The notes under the pieces were generated by a model that was not told the DNA's origin, did no database searches, and was given only the letters and a program-made list of their open reading frames with translations. Shown here piece after piece: positions 25,297 to 34,282 of a DNA stretch of 64,000 nucleotides. The DNA comes from Radicibacter daui (GTDB taxonomy: Bacteria; Pseudomonadota; Alphaproteobacteria; Radicibacterales; Radicibacteraceae): positions 2,500,501 to 2,564,500 of the forward strand of contig CP131056.1 of the NCBI GenBank assembly GCA_030657355.1, written 5' to 3'. The translations under genes were made by a program, and so were the position numbers. Each line of letters begins with the position of its first letter. Position 1 is the first letter of the stretch.

Positions 25297-26564
25297 CGTT
25301 GCAATCCTCTCCTGCCCCGCTGGCAACCAGCGCCGACAGCAGCACCGGGATGGCCGGCATGGCACTGGACGTTATGGCCGGCGAAGCCCGGCAGCCCGGC
25401 TGGTTTACCCGGCGCGCCCTGCATGCCCTGCTGGCGACGCTGCAGGCCGGCCGCCTGACGGTGCATTTGCCCGATGGCAGCCGGCTGGACCATGCCGGCC
25501 GTGACGCCGGGCCGGAGGCCATGCTCATCCTCCACAACTGGCGACCGCTGCGCCGGCTGCTGATTGGCGGCGATACAGGCTTTGCCGAAGCCTATATGGA
25601 GGGTGACTGGACGAGCCCGGATCTGATGGCGCTGCTGGAGCTGGCAGCCCGCAACATCGGCGCGCTGAATGACCGACTGGGCGGCCTCTGGCCACTGCGC
25701 CTTGCCCGGCGCCTTGCCCATCTCGCACGGCCCAACAGCCGGAGCGGCAGCCGCCGCAACATTGCCGCCCATTATGACCTCGGCAACGCCTTCTACGCCG
25801 AATGGCTGGATGAGCGCATGCTCTATTCCGCAGCGCTTTACAGCGATAGCGGGCAGACGCTGGAGGCCGCCCAGGCCGCAAAACTCGCCCGCATCCGCGA
25901 GTTGCTGGCAGTGCCCGCCGGTGCCCGTGTGCTGGAGATCGGCTGCGGCTGGGGGGCGCTGGCCGCGGATATCGGTGCCGAGGGCGCCCATGTCACCGGC
26001 CTTACCCTGTCGCGGGAGCAGCATGCCCATGCCCGGGCGGTGATGGAAAAGGCCGGCCTTCAGGAGCGGGTGGATATCCGGCTTCAGGATTACCGCGATG
26101 TTTCCGGCCGCTTCGAGCGCATCGTTTCCATCGAGATGATCGAGGCGGTGGGCGAAGCCTACTGGCCGACCTATTTCGCTAGGCTGCGTGAATGCCTTGC
26201 CCCCGGCGGACGGGTGGTGCTGCAGGCGATTACCATCGCGCCGGAGCGTTTCGAGGGTTATCGGCGCAGCGCCGACTTCATCCAGAGTTACGTCTTTCCC
26301 GGCGGCATGCTGCTGACGGAAGGCGCCATCGCCGAACAGGGGCTGGAGGCGGGCCTGAAACTGGTGGCGAAAGAAAATTTCGGCATCGGTTATGCCCTCA
26401 CCCTTGCCGACTGGCGCCGCCGTTTCCACGCCGCCTGGCCGCGCATCGCACGGCTCGGCTTCGATGAGCGTTTCCGCCGGCTGTGGGACTATTACCTCTG
26501 TTATTGCGAGGCGGGTTTTCGCGCCGGCACCATCGATGTCGGGTTTTACGTGCTGGAAGGCTGA
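25293..26564 (+). CDS. CFA-synthase-family lipid methyltransferase with altered bicarbonate site (UfaM-like candidate)
   Basis: 423 residues with an N-terminal lipid-binding domain and a SAM fold (VLEIGCGWGALAADIG). By alignment to E. coli Cfa, Cys139 becomes Ala (LYSAALY), the HVG motif after Glu239 reads EAVG, and His266 becomes Gln (LQAITI). Tyr317 (GYALT) and Cys354 (CYCEAGF) are kept. The bicarbonate base that completes cyclopropane formation is therefore damaged, so methylation without ring closure is more likely. That is the chemistry expected of UfaM in furan fatty-acid synthesis. A strong terminator follows. Confidence 0.88.
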   Translation: MTLQSSPAPLATSADSSTGMAGMALDVMAGEARQPGWFTRRALHALLATLQAGRLTVHLPDGSRLDHAGRDAGPEAMLILHNWRPLRRLLIGGDTGFAEAYMEGDWTSPDLMALLELAARNIGALNDRLGGLWPLRLARRLAHLARPNSRSGSRRNIAAHYDLGNAFYAEWLDERMLYSAALYSDSGQTLEAAQAAKLARIRELLAVPAGARVLEIGCGWGALAADIGAEGAHVTGLTLSREQHAHARAVMEKAGLQERVDIRLQDYRDVSGRFERIVSIEMIEAVGEAYWPTYFARLRECLAPGGRVVLQAITIAPERFEGYRRSADFIQSYVFPGGMLLTEGAIAEQGLEAGLKLVAKENFGIGYALTLADWRRRFHAAWPRIARLGFDERFRRLWDYYLCYCEAGFRAGTIDVGFYVLEG

Positions 26565-26587
26565 AGCGTCGCCCGGGCCCAAAAACA

Positions 26588-26623
26588 AACCGGCGGGCCA
26601 ATCGGCCCGCCGGTTTTCTTTTC
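26588..26623. terminator. Bidirectional rho-independent terminator
   Basis: A 12-bp perfect GC stem (AACCGGCGGGCC, loop AATC) followed by TTCTTTT on the plus strand and a T-rich run on the minus strand. It ends both the CFA-like operon and the converging TRAP operon. Confidence 0.9.
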
Positions 26624-26639
26624 AGGGGTTCCCTGCCCC

Positions 26640-27923
26640 TCAGCCACCAAAAGCGAGGTTAGGTAGCCACAGCACCAGACCGGGCAGGAACAGCAGTGCC
26701 ACGATGAGCGCGATGACAGCGCCGACGAAGGGAATTGCCTCACGGGTATATTCCTCGATCTTCACATCCATGAGCGAGCAGACGGCAAACATGGCCACCC
26801 CCACCGGCGGTGTCATGCCGCCAAGGGTCACGATGCTCATCATCAGGATGCCGAAATGCACCGGGTCGATGCCCGCCGCCTTGATAACCGGCACGAAGAT
26901 CGGGGTAAGCAACAGCACCAGCACCGTGCTTTCGATGAAGCAACCGGCAATCAGCAGGAAGACGAGAATGACCAGCACGATCAAGGCCGGGCTGCTGATG
27001 CCTGCCAGCATCCAGTGCGAGATGTTCTGCGGCACCTGCAGGAAGATGATGGCAAAGCCCACCATGCCCGACATCAGGATGATGATCATGATGAGGCCGA
27101 TATCGGAGATGGTGTGGGCAAAAGCCCGCTTTATCTTCTGAAAATCAAGCTCACGGTGCGCGAAGAAGCCCACCAGCACCGCATAGACCACGGCGAAGGA
27201 ACCGACCTCCGATGGTGTGAACACACCGCCGCGGATGGTGACCACCAGCGCAATAGGGAACAGCAGCGCCCACTTCGCGCCCCAGATGGAGGACATGAGC
27301 GCCTTGAAGCTCGGCGGTTCGGTATTCGCCACCACATAACCGCGCTTCTTCGCAATGAGATAGGTGGTGCACATCAGCACCGCCATCATCAGGAAACCCG
27401 GGATGATACCGGCCAGGAACAGCCGGCCGATGGAAACATTGCCGACATAACCATAGAGGATGAGGCCGATGCTCGGCGGAATGGTTGCGGTGATGAGCGA
27501 GCCCACGGCGATGGCGGCCGCCGAAAAACCCTTGCCATAACCGGCTTTGAGCATCGAGGGGCCGAGGATGCGCGCTTCCATCGCCGCATCTGCCACGGCC
27601 GAGCCGGAAACACCGCCCATGACGGTGGAAAGCACGATGGCGACCTGCGCGAGGCCACCGGACATCCAGCCTACAGCGACGTTGGAGAAGCGGAAGAGCC
27701 GCGAGGTGATGCCGCTTTCATTCATGAGATGACCGGCCATGACGAAGAAGGGCACCGCCAGCAGCGGGAAGCTTTGGCTCATGGTGGCGATCTTCTGCAC
27801 GCCGATGGACATCGGCATGGCCGAGCCGGTCATGAAGAAAACGAAACCGGAAATACCGATGGCAAAGGCGACGGGCGCGCCCAAGAACATCAGCACGAAG
27901 AAGACAAGGGTCAGCAGCAGCAC
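26640..27923 (-). CDS. dctM: TRAP transporter large permease (DctM)
   Basis: 427 residues, about 12 hydrophobic segments, with family motifs GAPVAFAIG, VPFFVMAGHLM and IIPPSIGLI-type segments (SLITATIPPSIGLILYG). DctM is the ion-driven channel of tripartite ATP-independent periplasmic transporters. Its gene follows dctQ and dctP on the same strand. The substrate is set by DctP, not by this subunit. Confidence 0.93.
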   Translation of the reverse strand: MLLLTLVFFVLMFLGAPVAFAIGISGFVFFMTGSAMPMSIGVQKIATMSQSFPLLAVPFFVMAGHLMNESGITSRLFRFSNVAVGWMSGGLAQVAIVLSTVMGGVSGSAVADAAMEARILGPSMLKAGYGKGFSAAAIAVGSLITATIPPSIGLILYGYVGNVSIGRLFLAGIIPGFLMMAVLMCTTYLIAKKRGYVVANTEPPSFKALMSSIWGAKWALLFPIALVVTIRGGVFTPSEVGSFAVVYAVLVGFFAHRELDFQKIKRAFAHTISDIGLIMIIILMSGMVGFAIIFLQVPQNISHWMLAGISSPALIVLVILVFLLIAGCFIESTVLVLLLTPIFVPVIKAAGIDPVHFGILMMSIVTLGGMTPPVGVAMFAVCSLMDVKIEEYTREAIPFVGAVIALIVALLFLPGLVLWLPNLAFGG

Positions 27924-27927
27924 TTGA

Positions 27928-28452
27928 TCAAAGCTCCGAAGCCGGGGCGAGATCGCCCGAGGTGCGCGAATAGACGAGCATGCCCTGGCGGCGCCGCTTC
28001 CAGGCCAGCACCATGTTGCGCAGGAGGGCGATGGCCAGCATCAGGCAGCCAGCGGGAACCGCCGCGGTAACCCAGGCATAGGAAAGGCCGCTGTCGCCGA
28101 ACTGGCGCTGCCAGTTGAGCGTGGTCAGCCCGTACCCCTCCACCATCAGGATGGCGAGGAAGGTGAGAATGACGACGGAAAGCACCATCTCCAGCCCGAA
28201 GCGGGTTTTCTCCGGCAGGAAACGCACCAGCAGGTCGATGCCGATATGCCCCTTCTCGCGCATGGCCCGCGCGGCGCCGAAAAAACACAGCCAGATGAAG
28301 AGCAGCTGCGCGACATCGACCGACCAGATCAGCGGATGATCGAAAAACCGCATGATGGAGGCCGCGAAGACCAGCAGCACGATGACTGCCAGCAGAAGGC
28401 AGCCAATCGCAAACTCCAGCTGGGCCAGCAGTTTGAAGGGTCGATGGAACAT
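27928..28452 (-). CDS. dctQ: TRAP transporter small permease (DctQ)
   Basis: 174 residues with four membrane segments and the DctQ core (FFDHPLIWSVDVAQLLFIWLCFFG with GHIGIDLLVRFLP). It is the small membrane subunit coupling DctP to DctM. It lies four bases before dctM and about 110 bases after dctP, with a stem-loop in between. Confidence 0.93.
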   Translation of the reverse strand: MFHRPFKLLAQLEFAIGCLLLAVIVLLVFAASIMRFFDHPLIWSVDVAQLLFIWLCFFGAARAMREKGHIGIDLLVRFLPEKTRFGLEMVLSVVILTFLAILMVEGYGLTTLNWQRQFGDSGLSYAWVTAAVPAGCLMLAIALLRNMVLAWKRRRQGMLVYSRTSGDLAPASEL

Positions 28453-28473
28453 CGGCGCTTTCCCTTGTGAGGA

Positions 28474-28499
28474 GGCCCACCCCGTTTGGAAGGTGGGCC
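28474..28499 (-). repeat. Intercistronic stem-loop between dctP and dctQ
   Basis: GGCCCACC at 28474-28481 pairs with GGTGGGCC at 28492-28499 around a 10-base loop. There is no U-tract. It probably protects the dctP mRNA and keeps the binding protein in excess over permeases. Confidence 0.6.
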
Positions 28500-28562
28500 C
28501 CCGGCACTGTTACTGTTCTTGATGAATGGGGAGAAGCCGGCTACCCGGTTCCTCCGGCCGCC

Positions 28563-29540
28563 TTACTGGCCGGCCACGATCTTCTTGAGCTCGGCGTGCA
28601 GGTCGCCATAACCCAGCTCGTCATAAACGCCGGCGGTTGCCTGCTCGAAGGGAGTGGTGTCGATCTCGTTGATCGTCATGCCTTCCTTCTTGAGCTGGTC
28701 TTCCAGCGAAGCGAGGCTGTTGCCGGTGCCGTGCGAGGCAACGTCACCCGCCTTCAGCGCTTCTTCACGCAGCATCTTCTGCAGGTCAGCCGGCAAGCCG
28801 TCGAACCACGGGCCGCTGGTCACGAGGCCGGTGATCAGGTTGATGTGGTGGGTCTTGGTGATGACCTTGGTGACTTCATAGAGCTTGGAGCCCTGCCCGG
28901 CCGGAAGCTGGGCTTCCACCGCGTCGATCACATTCTGCTGCAGGGCGGAATAGACATCGGCATAGGGCATCGGCGTTGCCGTGGCGCCCATGGCGCCGAT
29001 GGTCTTCAGCCACACCGGCGAGCCGATGGTGCGCATGCGCACGCCCTTCAGGTCATCCGGGGTCTTTACCGGCTTCTGGGTCCAGAGCTGGCGCTCGCCC
29101 TGCCACCAGTTGAAGGAAAGCACCTGCAGGCCCGAACCGTCATGCAGCTTCTTGGCCCAGCCTTCGAACAGCGGCGAGGTCACCACCTTGCGGATGCCGT
29201 CATAACCGGAAGCAAGGTACGGCGCGCCGAGCACGCCGAATTCTTTCTGGAAGTTGGCAAGGCGGCCGCCATCGACCACCACGGCGACCGGGGCGCCGGT
29301 GCGGGCCTGTTCCAGTACGTCCTCATCCGGACCGAGCTGGGAATTCGGGAACAGGCGCACTTCCATCTTGCCGCCCGACGCCTTGGCGACGTTCTCCACA
29401 AAGCTTTCCAGCCCTTTGTAGAGCGGATCGCTGGTGGTAAGAGCGGTATTCACATTCAGGGTGTAATCGGCAGCGAATGCCGGCACCGCCACGGTAACCA
29501 GCGCAGCGGAAACAAGGCTCTTGAGCCAGAATGACTTCAT
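28563..29540 (-). CDS. dctP: TRAP transporter substrate-binding protein (DctP)
   Basis: 325 residues from ATG 29540, with GGAGG upstream; the ATG at 29543 is too close. A signal peptide ends in AVPAFAADY. The DctP core includes FPNSQLGPDEDVLEQAR and the conserved Arg region LKGVRMRTIGSPVW that grips an organic-acid carboxylate. It binds a carboxylic acid or sugar acid in the periplasm; the exact substrate is unknown. A divergent GntR-type regulator suggests substrate-induced expression. Confidence 0.92.
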   Translation of the reverse strand: MKSFWLKSLVSAALVTVAVPAFAADYTLNVNTALTTSDPLYKGLESFVENVAKASGGKMEVRLFPNSQLGPDEDVLEQARTGAPVAVVVDGGRLANFQKEFGVLGAPYLASGYDGIRKVVTSPLFEGWAKKLHDGSGLQVLSFNWWQGERQLWTQKPVKTPDDLKGVRMRTIGSPVWLKTIGAMGATATPMPYADVYSALQQNVIDAVEAQLPAGQGSKLYEVTKVITKTHHINLITGLVTSGPWFDGLPADLQKMLREEALKAGDVASHGTGNSLASLEDQLKKEGMTINEIDTTPFEQATAGVYDELGYGDLHAELKKIVAGQ

Positions 29541-29617
29541 CATTTCCTCCCGTATGAAACGGCCGTTTGATGGGCTCTCTCGGGGCTGCCCGTTATGGCA
29601 ACCTCTTCCCAGTACGC

Positions 29618-29633
29618 TAGTATGGTAGTATAG
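29618..29633. repeat. Tandem 8-bp repeat in the dctP/GntR promoter region
   Basis: TAGTATGG and TAGTATAG are head to tail, 10 bases before the regulator gene. This is a plausible regulator-binding or promoter element, but no perfect dyad was found. Confidence 0.35.
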
Positions 29634-29643
29634 AGCTGTCAAC

Positions 29644-30354
29644 ATGACCCTCGATTTTGAGCTCAAGGCGTTGGCCCCGGATGATCGTCGCAGGCGCCAG
29701 GCGACCATCGGCGGGCGGGTGTTCGAGAACATCCGCGCCGCCATCATCCAGCTGCAGCTGAAGCCGGGTAATCCGCTTTCAGAAGCCGAAATCGCGCGCC
29801 AGCTGGGCGTCTCGCGCCAGCCGGTGCGGGAGGCTTTCATCAAGCTCGGCGAAAGCGGGCTGGTTGAAATCCGCCCGCAGCGCGGCACCTTCGTGCGCCT
29901 CATCTCCATCCGCGAGGTGGCGAATGCCCGCTTCATCCGCGAGGCAATCGAGGTTGCCATTGCCCGCAAGGCCGCCCAGGAGGCCGGGCCGGAGCATATT
30001 GCCTTGCTGGAGGAGCTGATCGCCCGCCAGAAGGTGACGGCCGAGACTCACGACAATGTCGCGTTCCTGCGGCTTGACGAACTCTTCCACCAGGCCCTTG
30101 CGCGCAGCGCGGACTGCGAGGATGCCTGGCGTGTGCTGGAAGGCCTCAAGGCGCAGATGGACCGGGTGCGTTACCTCTCCCTGCCCCAGGCCACCCCCCT
30201 CGACACCATCATCGCCCAGCACATCGAGATCGTGGACGCCATCAAGGCGCGCAACGAAGCCGGCGCCGAAGCCGCCATCCGTCGGCACCTGTCAGAAATC
30301 CTGATCTCCCTGCCCAAGCTGGCAAAGGAGCATGCGGGGATTTTTACCGAATAG
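29644..30354 (+). CDS. GntR family regulator (FCD subfamily)
   Basis: 236 residues: winged-helix DNA-binding domain (IIQLQLKPGNPLSEAEIARQLGVSRQ with recognition helix PVREAFIKLGE) and an all-helical FCD ligand domain with metal ligands (DELFHQALARSA Asp/His, AQHIEIVDAI His, RHLSE His). FCD domains bind organic acids via a metal. It diverges from dctPQM, which it probably represses until its ligand appears. Confidence 0.9.
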   Translation: MTLDFELKALAPDDRRRRQATIGGRVFENIRAAIIQLQLKPGNPLSEAEIARQLGVSRQPVREAFIKLGESGLVEIRPQRGTFVRLISIREVANARFIREAIEVAIARKAAQEAGPEHIALLEELIARQKVTAETHDNVAFLRLDELFHQALARSADCEDAWRVLEGLKAQMDRVRYLSLPQATPLDTIIAQHIEIVDAIKARNEAGAEAAIRRHLSEILISLPKLAKEHAGIFTE

Positions 30355-30406
30355 AAACAGTATCTCGCTACCATCAACGCCCGGTTGCATTTAACTTGGC
30401 GAAAGA

Positions 30407-30979
30407 ATGATCATGGCGAATTTTTCATGGATTAAGAGCGACGAGCGGACAATAGAGGCAAATCTCTGGAAACACTGGCTTCAGCAAGTTCCAAAAATTC
30501 GATCCCAATTCATACAGGCAATGCAAGGCGACCCATTCGTTTACAATGAGACAGCCAGTGTTGGGCTGCTCGCGAGCGCGGCCAGCCGTTCAGGCCTGTT
30601 GGCGATGAGCGAATATGTTTCGATTAAAAGAGGAACAGGCCGAGGTCGCCCTTATCGTAATGGCAGATGCGATCTTTGGGTTGGTGCCCCGGAAACCGGC
30701 CGCTCATGGGCCTTCGAAATGAAGCAGCTAATTCGCAAGAAAGCATTAAACGAAGGCACGATAGAAGTTTCATTGGAAGCTGCATGCTCCGATGCACGTA
30801 AGGTGCACCTTCAGGAGGCAACCTTCAGGTATGGCTGCCTCATCATAGCCTCCAGTAACGAAAATGGATTGTCCGGCAAAAGCGTTGAACGAATTCATGT
30901 AGCCGCCCAAGCTACCGACTTTGCCTGCCAACTCGACATCAAGACCAATCCAGTTTGGCTTCTCTTTAAAAAGGTATAA
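30407..30979 (+). CDS. AT-rich orphan with possible PD-(D/E)XK nuclease motif
   Basis: 190 residues, not recognised. Its DNA is visibly AT-richer than its surroundings and its codons include many A/T-ending ones. A motif resembling a PD-(D/E)XK core is seen: CDLWVG, then WAFEMKQ (Asp, Leu-Trp, about 13 residues, Glu-X-Lys, with a Glu in SEYVSIKRG earlier). The start at 30407 is uncertain; ATG 30413 is equally possible. No partner methyltransferase is nearby. It may be a transferred defence or repair protein. Function is not established. Confidence 0.65.
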   Translation: MIMANFSWIKSDERTIEANLWKHWLQQVPKIRSQFIQAMQGDPFVYNETASVGLLASAASRSGLLAMSEYVSIKRGTGRGRPYRNGRCDLWVGAPETGRSWAFEMKQLIRKKALNEGTIEVSLEAACSDARKVHLQEATFRYGCLIIASSNENGLSGKSVERIHVAAQATDFACQLDIKTNPVWLLFKKV

Positions 30980-31041
30980 AAATCAATAATTTGATCAAGT
31001 TACGGCCAAATAAACACCCCCCCCTATAGCGTCACAGCCAC

Positions 31042-31767
31042 TTAGCAGGCCAGAAACCCGCCATCGACCGGCACAACCGCGCCGGTCATCATCGCCGCGC
31101 CGTTGCCGAGCAGCATGAGGATGGCCTCGGCCACGTCGCGCACTTCGCAGAAGCGGCCGACGGGCGTGCGGGCCATCATCGGGGCGGATTTAGCGGGGTC
31201 GCTCCAGGCGCGGGCGGCAAGTTCGGTGAGGGTAATGGCGGGCGCGATGGCGTTGACGCGGATGCCGTGGGGCCCGAGTTCGCGCGCCATCACCCGCGTC
31301 GCCCCTTCAAGCCCGGCCTTGGAGGCGGCATAGGCGGTGTGGTCGGGAAATCCGCGATGGGCGGCAACGCTGGTGACGTTGACGATGGCCCCGCCGCCAC
31401 CGGCAGCAATACGCGCACGGGCAAATTCCTGCGCCACGACAAGGGCGGCGCGCAGGTTGGTGCCCAGCACCGCGTCATAGCCCGCATCGCTCATATCAAG
31501 GAAACTCTCCAGCACATTGATGCCGGCACAGTTGATGAGAAAGTCGCAAGGCCCCACCTTCCTGACGGCGGCACGGGCAGCGGCTATATCCGCAAGATCG
31601 ACCGCGAAAGTGCGGCAGCCCGTCTCCTTCGCCAGCGACACCAGATCGGACGGCGTGCGGGAGAGAGCGATAACACTTGCGCCCCGCTCCGCCAGCAGCC
31701 GCACAGTCTCGCGGCCAATGCCCTTGCCGGCGCCGGTCACAAGCGCGGTTTTGCCCTGAAGTTCCAA
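31042..31767 (-). CDS. SDR dehydrogenase, DCXR/L-xylulose-reductase-like
   Basis: 241 residues from TTG 31767, which has GGGGAGG seven bases ahead; no ATG fits. Motifs: TGAGKGIGRET, INCAGIN, Ser in NVTSVAAH and YAASK. Length and sequence order match the carbonyl/L-xylulose reductase branch (about 244 residues). As the last gene of the ribitol operon it probably interconverts another pentitol and ketopentose, but this is inference. Confidence 0.82.
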   Translation of the reverse strand: MELQGKTALVTGAGKGIGRETVRLLAERGASVIALSRTPSDLVSLAKETGCRTFAVDLADIAAARAAVRKVGPCDFLINCAGINVLESFLDMSDAGYDAVLGTNLRAALVVAQEFARARIAAGGGGAIVNVTSVAAHRGFPDHTAYAASKAGLEGATRVMARELGPHGIRVNAIAPAITLTELAARAWSDPAKSAPMMARTPVGRFCEVRDVAEAILMLLGNGAAMMTGAVVPVDGGFLAC

Positions 31768-31870
31768 AATGATGCCTCCCCGAATGGCCGGCCGGCTTGA
31801 CGACCGGGTCTTTCGGGAGAGGGTACAAGACAATCTACCCGCCGTCCGCCCAAACTCCGGCCCGGCGGGC

Positions 31871-33523
31871 TTACTGACTGTCCCTCACCTTCCGGGCAGC
31901 CTGCTGCAACGAGGAAAAGGCCCCATAACGCCGAAGATGCAACTGCCCGATCTCGCCGCGCGAAGGTTCATGCAACCGGGCAGAGCCGGAGAGTTCCCGC
32001 ATCGCAGTCGCCAGATCAGGCTGCTGGCCGCTGGCGACGGCCCCGAGCATGGCCGCCCCCAGCAGCACCGGCTCCGATGTATCGGCAACAGCGACGGTGG
32101 TGCCGGTGGCATCGGCCAGAACCTGACACACCAGGCGGCTACGCGCTGCCCCGCCGCTTGCCATGATCGTACTGATGGAAATGCCGCTTTCCCGCAGCCT
32201 GTCGAGCAGCTGGCGCAGCCCGTAACCGATACCGGCAAGGCCGGCGATATAGAGGCCGATCAGGCTTTCCAGATCATCCTCAAGCCCGAGGCCCGCGATG
32301 ATGGCCCGCGCTTCGGGATCGGCAAAAGGCGACCGGTTGCCGAGAAATTCAGGCACCACATGCACGCCGCCTGCAAGGCGAATGGCCTCCTGAGATGAAG
32401 CAATCCGGCTTTCGGCCTGCCTGCCCAGCCATTCAACAAGGGACAGATTTTCCTCCGCCGCCTTTGTCTTTGCTCCGGTCGCTGCCGGATGCAGCAAAAC
32501 CAGATGGTCGAGCGCCGCACCGGCGGCGGACTGCCCGCCTTCCGTCAGCCACAGGCCGGGAACCATTGCGGAGAAGTACGGCCCCCAGACGCCGGGGACA
32601 AAAATGCGGCCGTCGGCCGATGCCATAGAGCAGGCGGAAGTTCCGAAGATATAGGCAAGGCGGCTGCCAAAGCCCGCCCCCTCGCCCGTCCCGCCGATGT
32701 CGGCGCCCAGCGTGCCCACACCGCCGGCATGCGCATCGATGAGCGCTGCGGCAACAGCCGTTCCGGGCGACAGCCCGAGTTCCCCGGCTGCGCTGGCGGT
32801 CAGGCCCTGACCCAGCGCCGTGCCCGGCGCAACGACCCGGGTGCCGATGCGGGCAAAGCCGTCTTCGGCAAGTTCACCAAGGCCAATGGCGCGAAAATAC
32901 TCCCCGTCCCAGCGTTGCTCATGGGCGAGATAGGTCCATTTGCACGTCACTGTGCAGGTGGAACGCTCCAGCGAGCCGGTCGCCCGCCAGGTAAGGAAAT
33001 CGGAAAGGTCCATGAAATGGGCGGCCGCGGCGAAAGCCTGCGGCAGATGGCGCTTCAGCCAGAGCAGCTTTGGCGTTTCCATCTCCGGCGAGATGCGCCC
33101 GCCGACATAGTCTAGCACGGCGTGATTGCCGCGATTGATCTCCTCCGCCTCCGCGACCGCCCGGTGATCCATCCAGACGATGATGTTTCGCTCGGCAACT
33201 CCTGACGGGCTGACGGTTGCCGGTTGCCCGTCCGCATCCAGCGCAACCAGCGAACAGGTGGCGTCAAAGCCGATGCCGGAAATGTCTGCCGGCAGCAGCC
33301 CGGCGGCCGCGACTGCTTCACGCACGCTGGCGGTCACCGCCTGCCAAATCTGGTCTGCCGATTGCTCAACGATATCGCCGGCCTCACGCCAGATCGTGAT
33401 CGGACGTCTGGCCGTCGCCAGCAAACGCCCGTCGGCAGTGAAGATTCCGGCGCGGGCGCTGGTGGTGCCGACATCGACGCCCACCAGGGCGCCGGCAGCT
33501 TTATGGGCCGTCAGGTTGCTCAT
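31871..33523 (-). CDS. FGGY-family D-ribulokinase
   Basis: 550 residues from ATG 33523. The FGGY kinase layout is complete: VGVDVGTTSARAGIF, ISGIGFDATCSLVAL, WMDHRAVAEAEEINR, DAHAGGVGTLGAD and SGGAARSRLVCQVLAD. The sequence fits the YDR109C/FGGY pentulose-kinase group, which phosphorylates D-ribulose. It lies six bases after a ribitol dehydrogenase, so it probably converts D-ribulose to D-ribulose 5-phosphate for the pentose phosphate pathway. Confidence 0.9.
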   Translation of the reverse strand: MSNLTAHKAAGALVGVDVGTTSARAGIFTADGRLLATARRPITIWREAGDIVEQSADQIWQAVTASVREAVAAAGLLPADISGIGFDATCSLVALDADGQPATVSPSGVAERNIIVWMDHRAVAEAEEINRGNHAVLDYVGGRISPEMETPKLLWLKRHLPQAFAAAAHFMDLSDFLTWRATGSLERSTCTVTCKWTYLAHEQRWDGEYFRAIGLGELAEDGFARIGTRVVAPGTALGQGLTASAAGELGLSPGTAVAAALIDAHAGGVGTLGADIGGTGEGAGFGSRLAYIFGTSACSMASADGRIFVPGVWGPYFSAMVPGLWLTEGGQSAAGAALDHLVLLHPAATGAKTKAAEENLSLVEWLGRQAESRIASSQEAIRLAGGVHVVPEFLGNRSPFADPEARAIIAGLGLEDDLESLIGLYIAGLAGIGYGLRQLLDRLRESGISISTIMASGGAARSRLVCQVLADATGTTVAVADTSEPVLLGAAMLGAVASGQQPDLATAMRELSGSARLHEPSRGEIGQLHLRRYGAFSSLQQAARKVRDSQ

Positions 33524-33528
33524 GGTTT

Positions 33529-34257
33529 TTAGAGGTCGACGCTTTGCGGGAGGATGACGAGATCGCGAATGGTGACCGTGCGCGGCCGGGTCAGCATGAA
33601 GAGCACGGAATCGGCCACCGCCTTCGGCTGCATGAGGCTGCCATTGGCAAGTGCCTCTTCCATCTTGGCCTTCGGCCAGTCGTCCAGCAGGGCGGTGACC
33701 ACCGGCCCGGGAAGCACGGCGCCCACACGAAGCCCGTGCGGGGCAACCTGCCGCCGCACCGTATGGACGAAGGCCTGAACGGCATGTTTTGAAGCAGTAT
33801 AGATCGGCTCCCACACCACCGGCACGACGCCCGCTATCGAGCTGGTGACGATGATGTCTCCCGTCTTGCGCTCCACCATGTGCGGCAGCACGGCGCGGAT
33901 GGAGCGAAAGGCCGCATTGATGTTGAGGTTGAGCATGCGGTCCCAGGCGTCGGGATCGCCGGTGACCACATCGCCGCCGACATAGGCACCGGCATTGGCG
34001 TGAAAGATATCGAGCTGGCCGGCCCGCTCCAGAATTTGCGGCAGCATGGCATCGATGCTGGCGGGCACGGCCAGATCGACCACCAGCGGCACGGCAGCCG
34101 GCCCCAGCTCATCGGCAAGGGCGCCGAGCTTGTCCCCCGCCCGGTCTACCAGAAACACGGTGGCACCTGCCGCCAGCATGGCGCGGGCACATTCCAGCCC
34201 GATCCCGGAGGCCGCGCCGGTAACCGCCGCGACCTTTCCTTCCAATGATGCTTGCAC
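33529..34257 (-). CDS. rbtD: Ribitol 2-dehydrogenase
   Basis: 242 residues. It follows the Klebsiella ribitol dehydrogenase sequence closely by eye: LSGKVAA-type start, [20 protein letters not shown] (in place of NNAG), [14 protein letters not shown], and [17 protein letters not shown]. It oxidises ribitol to D-ribulose with NAD. The ribulokinase follows directly. Together with the ABC importer this defines a ribitol catabolic operon. Confidence 0.92.
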   Translation of the reverse strand: MQASLEGKVAAVTGAASGIGLECARAMLAAGATVFLVDRAGDKLGALADELGPAAVPLVVDLAVPASIDAMLPQILERAGQLDIFHANAGAYVGGDVVTGDPDAWDRMLNLNINAAFRSIRAVLPHMVERKTGDIIVTSSIAGVVPVVWEPIYTASKHAVQAFVHTVRRQVAPHGLRVGAVLPGPVVTALLDDWPKAKMEEALANGSLMQPKAVADSVLFMLTRPRTVTIRDLVILPQSVDL

Positions 34258-34282
34258 TTTTGTTCTCCAGAATTGGCTGGCT

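Noticed and set aside
30998-31012. Possible FixK box near TTTGATCAAG
   Set aside because: It lacks the six-base spacing between half sites.
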